DNA of 50,229 bases from Prasinococcaceae sp. CCMP 1430 (taxonomy: Eukaryota; Prasinodermophyta; Palmophyllophyceae; Prasinococcales; Prasinococcaceae), in contig RQSC01000019.1 of NCBI GenBank assembly GCA_013416795.1, positions 225,507 through 275,735 of the forward strand, in the 5' to 3' direction. The position numbers were made by a program, and so were the translations under genes. The notes under the pieces are model-generated. The model was not told the DNA's origin. It saw only the letters and a list, made by a program, of their open reading frames with translations, and made no database searches. Shown one piece after another: positions 22,774 to 32,770 of the stretch. Numbering within the stretch: the first letter of the stretch is position 1; each line of letters opens with the position of its first letter.

Positions 22774-23672
22774 ATGTTGACGTGCAATCACCCGTCGTTG
22801 GGGGGTGGGGTGGGAAAACCCGAACCGGTGAGACGGCGAGAAAGAAGCGCGCGCGCGCGCGCGCGCGCGCGCGCGTGGCGCGGCCCCGGTCGAAACGCAC
22901 GCGCGCGCGGCCTAGTGCGCGGNCGGCGGCGGAGCGCCTCAACACGGTGCCGCCGTGGGACGAGGCGCGCGCGCGCCTCAAGGCGGGCGCGGGGGTCGAG
23001 TCGTTGGCGCGTGGGAGCGCCGAGCGGTGCCTCCGCGACGGCGTGTGGCGCTCGTACGATAGCGCGAGGCCCAGCCGGCCGGCCGTGGTGCTCGACGTGC
23101 GCCGCGAGTCGGCGTTCGCGGCGGAGCACCTCCCGGGCTCGGTCAACCTGCCCATCTTCACCGAGGACGTCGCGGGCGTCGTGCAGCAGTCGACGCTGTC
23201 GCCGACCGACATGATGCTGAACAACAACTACCTGTTCCGGTACTTGAGCCTCGGGACGGTCATCAACGAAACGTTCGTCGACAAGGCACTGGAGGTCGTG
23301 GAGGGTGACCTCGACACCCCGCTGTTCGTCATGTGCGCGCGCGGCGGGAACCTCGACGCCACGAACGACGCCTTCGGGCGAGGCGTTCCGTCGCACAGCC
23401 TCGTCGCCATCGATGCCCTGCGCTCGGCGGGCTTCAGCAACGTCATGCACGTGGAGAAGGGGTACTATGGGACGCCAGACGACGCCCTCTGCGAGACCCG
23501 CACGGTGCCCGCGAACGCGCCGCACAAGGTGCTCTCCGGCGGGCTCGTCGCGCTCACCCTGGGAATCCTCTTCGCACCGACCATCTCGGGCGTGCTCACC
23601 CACTTCGTGCCTGGAGACATCGACCTCGCCGTGCTCAGCGCGTCGCAGCTGCTGAGCTCGCCGTGGGAGTGA
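22774..23672 (+). CDS. Rhodanese-domain protein with hydrophobic C-terminal segment
   Basis: Exon 2 (22935-23672) is solid; proposed exon 1 is 22774-22827 (phase 0, donor GTGAGA). The rhodanese fold is seen in VVLDVRRESAFAAEHLPGSVNLP and the active-site loop VMCARGGNLDAT with its catalytic-position Cys, followed by HVEKGYYGTPDDAL. After this comes a hydrophobic stretch (LSGGLVALTLGILFAPTISG) and a short tail, like thylakoid-anchored rhodanese-like proteins in plants. It could bind partners or carry sulfane sulfur. The proposed exon 1 gives no transit peptide. A single N at 22923 in a GC repeat just before exon 2 may hide the true 5' exon. Confidence 0.75.
22923..22923. other. Single N in a GC repeat upstream of the rhodanese exon
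   Basis: Lies downstream of a long (GC)n run (about 22848-22874). It probably marks a collapsed gap. Confidence 0.8.
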
Positions 23673-23984
23673 GCCAAACCAACACCGCACACGTGCGCAC
23701 GCAACCCACCTACACCCAACCGCATCATCGACGCTCGCGCACACACGCGCGCAGCGAAGCGAAGCCAATCCCGATGGGCGCTCAACACAGGAGGGCGCCG
23801 CGCTGAAAGTGGCGGCAGGCAAGAATCTGCGCGCTCGGCCGTGCGTATGCGCGCAGCACCAACTCCGCTGGCTGGCCTGCCGAGTTGCATGTATGAGTAG
23901 GGAGAGAAAGTAGAGATCACTCTAGTAGAGAGGAAGAGCACGAGTGGTAGAAGAAGTACATTATTGTATAAGAATGTCGACACC
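23673..23984. other. Convergent intergenic region, rhodanese and kelch 3' ends
   Basis: About 310 bases, lower GC toward 23880-23975 (GTAGAGATCACTCTAGTAGA). No gene seen. Expected to hold two polyadenylation sites. Confidence 0.5.
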
Positions 23985-25900
23985 TCATGCCACTCCCGCG
24001 GGCATCGCGGCATGCGCCACCTCCATGGCGCCTGTCGACGGGGCTGCCGCCACAGTGGCCTCGGAGGCGCCCACCGGCGCCGGCCCCTTCCTGCCGTTGC
24101 CAAGGAGCGAGATGGTCTCCAGACCTTTCACCGACGCCTGGATTGGCGACAGCGGCGAGCGCGCGTCGGGACCCTCACACGCATCGAGCGCGCGCGCGGA
24201 GTGTTGCCTCAATGCGGTCGCCTGCGTGCCGTCTGCGTCGCTCTCGCGCGTCGCGAGCGTCGGGCGTCCTCCGTCGGTGTCCCCCCCGGCTGTCCACTCC
24301 TTGAGAGCGCGCAGCTCCTCGCGCTCGAGCTCCAGGCGCTCGCGCTGGCGCTTCAGGCGCTCCTCATCGGCGGCAGACTGCACCTCCAGCGCCTTGATGG
24401 TAGCGAGGAGCGACAGTGCGCGCGCGCGGCGTCGCTCGCGGGCGTCATGCGCAGCACGCTGGCGCGCGGCGAACTCGAGCGTCACGCCGCTCACGAGTTC
24501 GGGGATGCGCGCGATATCCATGCCAGCAGCGGAGAGAACCTGCGCGCCCGCGCGGGCGCCCACCGTGTGAGCGAGCGCTGCACGCGCGCGCAGGGCGTGC
24601 GCGCCGAGCTCGGATCCTGCATCGGGGTGCGCCCACGGCGCCGGGAGCGGCTGCAGGTGCACCAGCTGCAGAAGCCACAGGTCCGAGAGGGCGCGCGTGC
24701 CGTCCCAGCCACCGAAGGCAATCGCGGATGCCGCGCCGGCGGATACCGCAGCGGCGTGCGACCGCGCGCAAGGGCCCGCCGCGCCGACGCCCACGTCAAT
24801 CGGGCCGCGTGCACCACCCCCAGTAGAATCGGCTGGCCCTTCGCCATCGCCACACGCGCACTCACTCACCAGCGCGCCTTCCCGTGTAGCCACGCCCTCG
24901 ACCGCGGCCCCGCCGCCGCCCGCTCCTTCGCCCGGCAGCGTCGCGAGCATAGTGTCGATAGCCTCCGCGTAGCACCTGTGACTGCTCGGATTCATCGCGC
25001 CGTACATCGCGGCCGCGTCGGCGCTGAGCGCCGCGGTCGCGTCGGACGCGCCGGCGGCACCCACCGCCGCTTCGAGGGCGAGCACCTCCGAGTCGGGCAT
25101 CGCGTGGCCGAAGAGCGCAAACAGGCGGCGCGGGCCGAAGCTGTGGGCGCCCGCGCCCGCGCCGCCTGCGCCGTCTTCGCCGCCCAACGCGACCGCACAG
25201 TGGCCCATGCGCGCGCCCACGCCCTTGCACGGTCGCCGCCGCCAGCGCATCTCGACCAGGTCGAGCGTGAAGACCGCGTCACTCGGCCCGCGCGGGCTGG
25301 CGCCGCCCGAGAGGACGAGCTGCCAGCCATTCGCCGTGAGCGCGTGCCCCGACACCGGTGGCAGCTCGGCGTCCCCCGCCACCGCAGGCCTCGACCAGTG
25401 CATGCGCTCGAGGTCGAGCACGTAGAGGTCGGCCAGTCGCTGCTCGCCGTCGTAGCCGCCTACCACTACCATGGCGCTCGAGGAGATCATGCAGGCCGCG
25501 TGTCCCTCGCGCGCGCAGGGCGCCTCGCCCGTGCACGCCAGCTGGCGCCACGCTCCGCCTGCCAGGTCGTACGCGCAGGGGTGCGCCAAGAGGCACCCAG
25601 AGCTGCGACCGCCGAAGACGACGACGCTGCTCTGCGCCGCCCACAGCACGGCGCTATGAAATGCGCGCCCGCTGAAAGCGCGCCAGCCCTGCGCGCCCCC
25701 CTGCGCGCCGTTCACCCGCTCCCACTTCATCGACGTGAGGTCCAGCCACCACCCCTCCGCGCTGCCGGTAGGCTCCTCAGCCGACACGCCGCCGAGCACC
25801 AGCAGCGCGTCGCGTGGCGCGGCCGCGGCGCCGAGGGTGTCCACACATGCGCGCCTGCACGCCGTCATGGTGTGGCCGTACCTTCCCGCGGGCGCTCCGC
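23985..25900 (-). CDS. Kelch-repeat protein with C-terminal coiled coil
   Basis: Several kelch blades are visible: GRYGHTM...ALLVLGGVS, SSVVVFGGRSSGCLL, SAMVVVGGYDGEQRLADLYV, WQLVLSGGASPRGPSDAVFT and SAIAFGGWDGTRALSDLWLL, each with the Gly-Gly and downstream Tyr/Trp pattern. These form a beta-propeller that usually binds protein partners. A predicted coiled coil follows (AADEERLKRQRERLELEREE). About 640 residues are supported. The start is unresolved: the open frame continues to the right without an ATG, while an attractive ATG frame at about 26014 (MAVGDVALELEATSRR) is out of register across a GCC repeat. An upstream exon or a small sequence error is likely. Stop at 23985-23987. Confidence 0.75.
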
Positions 25901-26425
25901 CGCCGCCGCCGCCGCCGCCGGCGCGCACGCGCACCTGGGCGCGTCGCCCGCCGCGACCGCCATCGCCCGCCGCGACGTCGCCTCGAGCTCCAGCGCCACA
26001 TCGCCCACCGCCATCGCCTCCTCGCGCCCCCTTGCCCCAGCGGCCTTGCGGCCGCCGGCTGGGGCGCTCGCCGGCTCGCGCGCCCGATGTGGCTCCCTCC
26101 CTCCCTCCCTCCCGCGCCACTGCGCCACTGCGCCACTCCCTCGGCCTGTGCCCCCTCGCAACCGTACGCGGAGCAGGGCGAATCTACGGAAAAGTCATCC
26201 GCGTACACACCATTTCAATCCATTGGAATCAATTCAGAACTTCCATCCGAAATGCAATCCGCGGGCTGCAGGTCGTCGGTCGGAGAACGCAGGCGGGCGA
26301 AACGGGAGGGGGGGGGGGGAGGGGAGGTGCCAGTCGCCTCGCGGCGGCCCCGCGCGAGCGACGACGGCCCCCCTCGCGCGGCTGCTGGGCGTCGTCCCGA
26401 TCGAGGAGGCCGGCCGAGGCGAGTG
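25901..26425. promoter_or_regulatory. 5' region shared by the kelch gene and the repeat/Hsp70-like gene
   Basis: Contains a CCG-repeat run (25900-25920), the unresolved kelch 5' end, a short lower-GC patch at 26190-26260 (TCATCCGCGTACACACCATT) and a G-rich run (26305-26325). Divergent promoter for the two flanking genes. Confidence 0.4.
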
Positions 26426-28033
26426 ATGGTGTCGTTCCGGGAGGGCGCCGCGCAGCGGCAGCTGTGCTTCGACGCGCCCGCAAGCGTCGAGGGCGCGCAC
26501 GGGCGCAGGCACGCGGGCAAGGCGACGCGCAGCGGCATCGGCCCAGAGCTCGTGCCCAGGGCAGATGCGAGCCAGCGGGAGGAATTTGCGGCGGCATATG
26601 GGGAGGAGCATGTCGATAAGGACACCGCCAGCGTGCTGGGGCCTGGCATGGTGCCCACGGCTGAGGGATCGCGCAGGGAGGAGTACTTGAGCGTGTACGG
26701 GGAGCAGCACCTAGACAAAGACACCGCCAGCGTGCTGGGGCCTGGCATGGTGCCCACGGCTGAGGGATCGCGCAGGGAGGAGTACTTGAGCGTGTACGGG
26801 GAGCAGCACCTAGACAAAGACACCGCCAGCGTGCTGGGGCCTGGCATGGTGCCCCTGAGCTCCGAGGTGGTCGAGGCGAACAAGAACGTTCTAAGCAAAA
26901 TGGAGGGCGGGTGTGAGATCGTGCTCGCGATGCGCGCCAACGGCAGCTCGCCTCTGACTGACCCCATCGACAGCGCGACGGAGCGCCTGAGTGTTGCGAG
27001 CCTAGGCCGGGCCGAGGTGGGTGGCCCAATCTCCGAGTGGGAGCCTGAGGCGGGACCTGCACGTTCGACCGCCCAAGACGCGTATGGGCACGGCTCAGCG
27101 GACGTGCGCGGCTCTGGTTTACCGCGTCGTGGGCGGCCGGCTGGCGCGCGGCCTGGCAGCCATTGCGCGCCACGGCAGCGGCTCGATCCAGCCTCGTTGC
27201 CAGCGGCAGGCCTGTCGCCGGCGGCGGCGCGTGCGCACTCGGCAGAGATGAGTGGCTATGACGTATCGCGGCAGCGCTGCCGGGACGCCGCTGAGGAGCA
27301 GGTGCAGGAGCTGCTTTCACCCGCAGCGCGCGGCGTGCTCAGCCCGGACGCCTCCGGCCGGACGACCTCGCGTGCGTCTGCCTCGCAGCGCCAGTCGTCG
27401 ACTCATCAGAACCTCGACCCAGCCTCGTTGCCAGCGGCAGGCCTGTCGCCGGCGGCGGCGCGTGCGCACTCGGCAGAGATGAGTGGCTATGACGTATCGC
27501 GGCAGCGCTGCCGGGACGCCGCTGAGGAGCAGGTGCAGGAGCTGCTTTCACCCGCAGCGCGCGGCGTGCTCAGCCCGGACGCCTCCGGCCGGACGACCTC
27601 GCGTGCGTCTGCCTCGCAGCGCCAGTCGTCGACGCATCAGACGTACGGCTGGCACTCGGGATACTACGCGCGGGCGGCGCGTTCGAACATCGGTGTGTGG
27701 ACTGGCGGCGACCATGTGCACGTGCTGCTGCCGCGACACGCCGCCGCGCCGTGCGAGGCAACGGCAGCCTTCGCCACTACGCGTGACAACCAGCGCGAGG
27801 TGTGCGTGGCAGTCATGCAGGGCGCCCGCCCGCGCGCCTCGGAGAATGCGCTGATGCTCAACGCGGACGTGAGGGTACCTCCCGCGCCAGCGGGCGCGCA
27901 GCACGTGGAGATCACGCTGCGCCTCGACAAAGAGGAGCGATTACACGTCAGAGCGGGGGTCGCAGGTGCCACGAGCGACGCGCTACTGTGGCGCGAGACC
28001 GCCGATGGCACGATGGTCCGGGTGCCAGGGTAG
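26426..28033 (+). CDS. Repeat protein with a C-terminal Hsp70 substrate-binding-like domain
   Basis: Single exon, 535 residues. The N-terminal part has a 33-residue repeat (SVLGPGMVPTAEGSRREEYL, then SVYGEQHLDKDTA) in two perfect copies plus a diverged copy before and a partial one after. The middle has a 77-residue repeat in two copies (ASLPAAGLSPAAARAHSAEM...). The last 130 residues read NIGVWTGGDHVHVLLPRHAA, FATTRDNQREVCVAVMQG and VPPAPAGAQHVEITLRLDKE, which follow the order of the Hsp70 beta-sandwich substrate-binding domain (Fst..dnQ..v.i.v.qGe; iPpaprG..qieVtf.iD). There is no Hsp70 ATPase domain. Function unknown; a peptide-binding module is my inference. Confidence 0.75.
   Translation: MVSFREGAAQRQLCFDAPASVEGAHGRRHAGKATRSGIGPELVPRADASQREEFAAAYGEEHVDKDTASVLGPGMVPTAEGSRREEYLSVYGEQHLDKDTASVLGPGMVPTAEGSRREEYLSVYGEQHLDKDTASVLGPGMVPLSSEVVEANKNVLSKMEGGCEIVLAMRANGSSPLTDPIDSATERLSVASLGRAEVGGPISEWEPEAGPARSTAQDAYGHGSADVRGSGLPRRGRPAGARPGSHCAPRQRLDPASLPAAGLSPAAARAHSAEMSGYDVSRQRCRDAAEEQVQELLSPAARGVLSPDASGRTTSRASASQRQSSTHQNLDPASLPAAGLSPAAARAHSAEMSGYDVSRQRCRDAAEEQVQELLSPAARGVLSPDASGRTTSRASASQRQSSTHQTYGWHSGYYARAARSNIGVWTGGDHVHVLLPRHAAAPCEATAAFATTRDNQREVCVAVMQGARPRASENALMLNADVRVPPAPAGAQHVEITLRLDKEERLHVRAGVAGATSDALLWRETADGTMVRVPG
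26621..26853 (+). repeat. 99-bp in-frame tandem repeat
   Basis: The unit starts at GACACCGCCAGCGTGCTGGG. Copies begin at 26621, 26720 and 26819. The first two are essentially identical over 99 bases (33 codons); the third breaks off after about 35 bases. A diverged protein-level copy precedes the first. Confidence 0.9.
27182..27643 (+). repeat. 231-bp near-perfect in-frame tandem duplication
   Basis: Copies at 27182-27412 and 27413-27643 (77 codons each), starting CTCGATCCAGCC and CTCGACCCAGCC. I see only two or three base differences, including GAT/GAC near the start and ACTCAT/ACGCAT near the end. Confidence 0.92.
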
Positions 28034-28213
28034 GGGCAGTCTCGGGTGGCGGGCGCGCTCCAGTGCAGGCATGTCCGAGGTAATCCAATACAATTTATAA
28101 ATGTCCTGGCGCTGTGATAACACGAATTCATGCATGGACGCGCCCCGGCAGCTGCTGGCGTCGCGGACCTCCGTGGGTGGCGCCGGCTGGGGCGCAGGGC
28201 AGTTGCCACCGCC

Positions 28214-29107
28214 TCACGACGGCGGTGCGAACTTCGGCACAATGGCCAGGGGGCCGGTGCTGTTGTCCAGCCTGATGGGGAGGATTTCCTGGTACGCGGC
28301 CGAAGCCTTCCATTCCAGGGCCTTTTCCACGGACGTGAAGCCCAAGATGATGCCAAGGTCGAAGTCTTCCTTCGTCGTGCGCTCGTGGTACGCGCCTCCA
28401 CCCTTGGGGAAAATTGCGCGCATCACGTAGCCGCCGAAGCCGGCCAGAGTAGCGGGCAATTTGGGCGGGTATCCCATCATCGCAGGATCGGTGATCTTGA
28501 TGTACCCGCAGAGGAACGCCTGTGGATCCTCGATCATCGGCAGGCCGTCCGCCTCAGAATCGGCACCCTCCGCGACGATGAGTGGCCCCGTGCTCGCGTC
28601 GAGGCGCAGGTTGACGATTTCCTGGTACGCGGCCGAACTCTTCCACTCCATGGCCTTCTCGACGGAGTCGAACTCGAGCGCCACGACGTAGGTGTAGTCG
28701 TCCGCGGTGGTGCGCTCGGCGTACGGGGCGGGACCCTGCGCGCATCGTGCAGCGGCGTCAGCAAGAGTCGGGGCAGAGGCAGTGGCAGGAGCCGTCGGCG
28801 CGGGGCGCATACGCCGCGCGCTGGCGACGGGCGAGCGCGCCGCGCGCACCTCTGGGAAGACGTGCTTGAGCAAGAGCTTGCCGCCGAAGGGGCCAAGCGT
28901 CGGCCCGAATTTGGAGACGTAGTCGCCGTGCATCTCGGGGTCGTGCACCTTGCCGAAAAGCAAGACGTACCCCTTGCGGCCCATGGTTGCAGGCAGGCGT
29001 GCAACGCTCTTACGTGAGGCTCTGCGAGATCCCGCGCGCGGCGTCTGGTGTGGCGCGACCTGCAGCGCGGCGCAGCAGCACGCCCGAGAAAGCAATCTGC
29101 CCGCCAT
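28214..29107 (-). CDS. Protein with two DUF1330-like domains, probably organelle-targeted
   Basis: Exons 28850-29107 and 28214-28735, phase 0 intron GTGCGC...GCGCAG. Two similar ferredoxin-like halves: the first MGRKGYVLLFGKVHDPEMHG plus, after the intron, RTTADDYTYVVALEFDSVEK and AYQEIVNLRLDASTGPLIVA; the second YIKITDPAMMGYPPKLPATL, FDLGIILGFTSVEKALEWKA and AYQEILPIRLDNSTGPLAIV. This is the DUF1330 (dimeric alpha-beta barrel) pattern twice, so one chain may mimic the usual dimer. The upstream in-frame ATG at 29107 adds MAGRLLSRACCCAALQVAPH and Arg/Ser-rich sequence like a targeting peptide (259 residues). The ATG at 28984 gives the 218-residue core. Catalytic role unknown. Confidence 0.85.
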   Translation of the reverse strand: MAGRLLSRACCCAALQVAPHQTPRAGSRRASRKSVARLPATMGRKGYVLLFGKVHDPEMHGDYVSKFGPTLGPFGGKLLLKHVFPEVRAARSPVASARRMRPAPTAPATASAPTLADAAARCAQGPAPYAERTTADDYTYVVALEFDSVEKAMEWKSSAAYQEIVNLRLDASTGPLIVAEGADSEADGLPMIEDPQAFLCGYIKITDPAMMGYPPKLPATLAGFGGYVMRAIFPKGGGAYHERTTKEDFDLGIILGFTSVEKALEWKASAAYQEILPIRLDNSTGPLAIVPKFAPPS

Positions 29108-29744
29108 CGGCGCTCGGGCGAAGCACGTGCGTGGGCCCGCGTTTGTGCTGCCCGCCCTCTCGCGCGATCCCCCCCCCCCCCGCGTCCACGCCCGGCACGC
29201 GCCCCGTGCGTGCGCGCGCCCGCTAACAACGGTAACCGCCGCGCGCGGCGCACCCCAACTGTAACCGATGCGCCGCCCCCTTTTCGCGCCCCGCGAAACC
29301 GCCCGCCGCACATCTCCGCGGTCGCGCGAGCCTTCGGCGCGTGCGAAATTCGGCGGTGGCGGCTGCGAAAAAAAAAGGATTCAGAAAGTCCCTATTTGAC
29401 CTCAACCTAAATATCTTTGTGATTCAGACCCTGAGAGATCAAACCCTATTCTGAATGTAAAACCCTAACATGCTCTCCCTCGCCCGGCCTCTGGCAGCGA
29501 GGCGGGCTCCACTGCGCGCGCGCGCGGCGCCCTTCTCTCCCCCACCGCCCGCACACCCACACACACGGCCCCTCGACCTGCGCCTGCCTGAGCCGCGGCG
29601 GCGGGGCCCGCCGCCGCCGCCGCCTCGCCCGTCGAACGTACCCACCCACCCCCCTCCTGTCCTTCGCCCACACGCTTGGGCCGGAATCCGTACGTCCGCG
29701 CGCCCGCGCGAACGTACGCGCGCGCGCCCGTTGCTCGCCCAGCG
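29108..29744. promoter_or_regulatory. Divergent promoter, DUF1330-like gene and LST8
   Basis: Contains A9 at 29368-29376 and an AT-rich patch 29375-29470 with two telo-box-like sites (29441-29448 and 29459-29468). The remainder is C-rich 5' leader of LST8. Confidence 0.5.
29441..29468 (+). promoter_or_regulatory. Pair of telo-box-like motifs in the LST8 promoter
   Basis: AAACCCTA at 29441-29448 and AAAACCCTAA at 29459-29468, spaced 18 bases, about 280-300 bases before the LST8 ATG. In plants AAACCCTA boxes accompany translation and growth genes, which would suit an mTOR component. Function here is inferred. Confidence 0.35.
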
Positions 29745-31145
29745 ATGGATGAGCAGCCGGGCGCCGGCGGGGGCGGAGGGGGCGCGCAGGCGCAGGCGCC
29801 GCCGCCAGCCGCCGCGGGACAAAACGGCTACGCGCCGCACGCGCACGCGCACGCGCAGGAGCAGCACCAGGCGCAGGCGCAGGTGCAGCAGCAGCAGCAG
29901 ATTCCGCCACCGCAGGTCCAGGCCGCGCAAGGCGCGCCGCCGCCCGCGCAGCCGCCGCCCACGGTGGTGCTCGCGACCGCCGGGTACGACCACACCATAA
30001 AGTTCTGGGAGGCAACAACCGGCGTGTGTTACCGGACAGTGCAGTATCCAGACTCGCAGGTGAACAAGCTCGCGATCACGCCCGACAAGACGCTGCTCGC
30101 CGCGGCGGGCAACCCACACGTGCGGCTCTTCGACGTGCTCTCGAGCGCGCCGCAGCCCGTGCGCGTGCTCGAGGGCCACACGGGCAACGTGACCAGCGTG
30201 GGCTTCGAGGCTGACGCCAGATGGATGTACACGGGCTCTGAGGACGGCACCGTGCGCTTGTGGGACCTCCGTGCGCCTGGCTGCCAGCGCGAGTTCGTCT
30301 GCCGCGCGGCCGTCAACACCGTCGAGCTCCACCCGAGCCAGGGTGAGCTCATCTCGGGCGATGGCGCGGGCAACATCCGCGTGTGGGACCTCGCTCAGAA
30401 CGCGTGTAGCTGCGAGCTCGTGCCCGAAGTTGATGTGCCCGTCTCGAGCGTCAGCGTCGCCTCGGACGGCTCGCTGGTCGTCGCGGCAAACCACAAGGGC
30501 ACGTGCTACGTGTGGCAGCTCTCCAAGGGCACGGGCGCGGCGGACAACGGTCCGGGCTCGACCGCGGCATTCGACCCCCTGCACAAGCTACAGGCGCACG
30601 GGCCGGGCTCGGCAGGGTCGCCTGCCGACGCTCCACCTGCGTACGTGCTCAAGTGCCTGCTCTCCCCTGACGTGCGCCTCCTGGCCACGGCCTCGAGCGA
30701 CAAGACCGTCAAACTGTGGTCGCTGGACGGCTACTCCTTCGAGCTCGAGCGCACGCTGACGGGTCACACACGTTGGGTGTGGGACTGCGCGTTCTCGGTG
30801 GATGCATGCTACCTCGTCACGGCGAGGTGCGGGCTGCGCGAGCGCGCGCGCGCGCGCGCGAGCGCCCTCCTGCATACCCCGGGCGTGCTCGCTCGCGCGT
30901 GCTCGCGTTTGACCCAAAGAGGGGCCATGCGCCGCGCAACCGCGGTGCGATGCTCCCGAGCACGAAGGGCTCTCCTCTGACACCCTCCACCGCTCCTGCC
31001 TGCCACCCTCGCGCGCGCGCGGCCGTGCAGCTCGGACACGAGCGCGCGGCTGTGGGACCTCAGCGGCGACCCGCGCGAGGCAATCAAAGTGTACAGCGGC
31101 CACCACAAGGCCGTCACGTGCTGTGCGCTCAACGACAGCAGCTGA
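29745..31145 (+). CDS. LST8: LST8 WD40 subunit of TOR complexes
   Basis: Exons 29745-30826 and 31031-31145, phase 2 intron GTGCGG...GTGCAG; 398 residues. Residues from about 80 onward form a seven-blade WD40 propeller: [59 protein letters not shown] and, across the intron, [18 protein letters not shown] then [16 protein letters not shown]. This last segment is diagnostic for LST8/GbetaL, which stabilises the TOR kinase domain. The first 80 residues are an unusual Gly/Ala/Gln/Pro/His-rich extension ([12 protein letters not shown]) absent from the roughly 320-residue family standard. Alternative starts further in are possible but no later ATG is well placed before the propeller. The next gene follows 193 bases downstream on the same strand. 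Confidence 0.95.
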
Positions 31146-31338
31146 GCGCGCAAGCGTGCGCCGCCGCAGCCATGTAAGTCCCATGTATACTCCGCCCGCC
31201 TGCCTGCGCATGCGCGCAGGGAACGTGCAGTCCGGCGCGCCCATCCCGCCCAGATGCGCACTTGCAGACGCATGTGTGCGCGCATACGTGTGTTCGTGCC
31301 ACACAGCGCGCGCGGCGCAGGGCGAGCGGCGTGCCGCC

Positions 31339-32770
31339 ATGTCTACCGCATTGGCCAGAGTCGGCCTCGCACGGACTCGTGCGGCGCGTGTGCGTGCGCC
31401 CTCGCGGGCGCGCCCCCGCGCAGCCGCCACGAGCGACGGTGTGGCCGGCGCTGCGGATGCAGACGCGGGCGCGGGCGCGGGCGCGGGCGGCGGCACCCCA
31501 CCACCGCCGCTGCTCGAGCGCAGCCCCGAGGAAATTGGCGCGACGATGCTGCGCGCAGCGCTGGGAGTGACGGCTGTCGCGCGCGACGCCGTCGAGCGCC
31601 CCGCCGAACTCGAGGCGCGCGTCACTGAGGCCGCGGACAGCCTTGCCGAGGCGCTGCAGCGGCCAGGCGACCCAGCGGAACGCGCGGTCGCGGCGCTTGG
31701 TGTGGCGGCTGCGCAGGTCGACGCGCTGGCCGCGCGCGCGGATGAGGCGGAGGGTGGGTTGGCGGAGCTCGCCGCGGGTCTTCCTGGCCTGTCGGAGCTC
31801 GAAGGACTGGGGGGTGCGGTGGAGGCCGCGTTTGAGCAAGGTACGCGCACCGGCGCAAGCATGCGTGTTTTCGGCCGCCCTGGGCGAGGCGCTGTGCAGC
31901 TAGTCGGCCCTGGCTGCGTGCGAGCGCGCGCGCGCGCGCGCGCGGGCGCGCGGGCGCGCGTTGTGCAATGCAGTGCTGTCGTTGACCCCGCGTAGCCGGC
32001 GTGCCTGTGCCGCCCTCGCCCCCGTTTCCCTTCCCATCGTCACCCGGCGGGACGTCGGCGAGCACCGCCGCGGGCGGAGCCGCGGACGCAACGGCACGCG
32101 GAAATCCCAAGGCGTCGCTGACGGAGGAAGAGACGCTCGCGGCGCGACAGGCTGCGGCCGGCATCACCGCCACGCGCGAAGCCGTGGGAGCTGCGCGCAA
32201 AGCGGCCGACAACGCGGCCGGAAAGAGCGCGCCCATGCAGCGCATTGCCGTGTCGGATGCGTCGAAGCGCCTGCGCTCGAGGCTGGCTGAGCTCGGTGCG
32301 TCGCTGCCCGCGCGCGCCTGATACTGTCGTCGCTGTGCCCAGCCGCGTACCCTCCCGCGTGAGCTCGCAATTTTGGCGCGCCGCCGTGTGCAAGCGCAGG
32401 CGGTGGCAGGGCCTCGATGCATGCGTTCCTGGAGGGCGCGCGAACACCGCTGACGCCCGCGCGCGAGGGCACGCACTCCGTGGCTCTCGCACATGCACCC
32501 ACACACATGCTCGCACACCTGACCACACATGCACTTATGTGCTCGCTCCCACTCCCGCCCCGCGCGCGCGCGTTTGCACGCTCGCTTGCTCGCGTGCTCG
32601 GTCGCTCATTCGATCCCTCATTCGCAGAGGCCACAAACGTGGAGCGGGCAGGCGCGGCTGAGCTCGCGCCGGCGGTGTCTGCTGCAGTTGACGCCGGCCG
32701 CGAGCTGCTGCGCGAGCTCGAGGAGCTGCAGGACGCCCTCACGGACGCCGCGCGCCGCTCGGCTCCTTAG
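31339..32770 (+). CDS. Unidentified Ala-rich helical protein with targeting-like N-terminus
   Basis: Exons 31339-31840, 31996-32295 and 32628-32770 with matching phase 1 junctions (donors GTACGC and GTGCGT, acceptors CGTAG and TCGCAG), 314 residues. The start (MSTALARVGLARTRAARVRA) is Arg/Ala-rich without acids, like a transit peptide. Then come long amphipathic helices (EIGATMLRAALGVTAVARDA, ELEARVTEAADSLAEALQRP), a Pro-rich linker and more helix, ending LLRELEELQDALTDAARRS. Three independent phase agreements make the model credible. No family recognised; plastoglobule- or apolipoprotein-like helices are one guess, without evidence. Confidence 0.6.
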
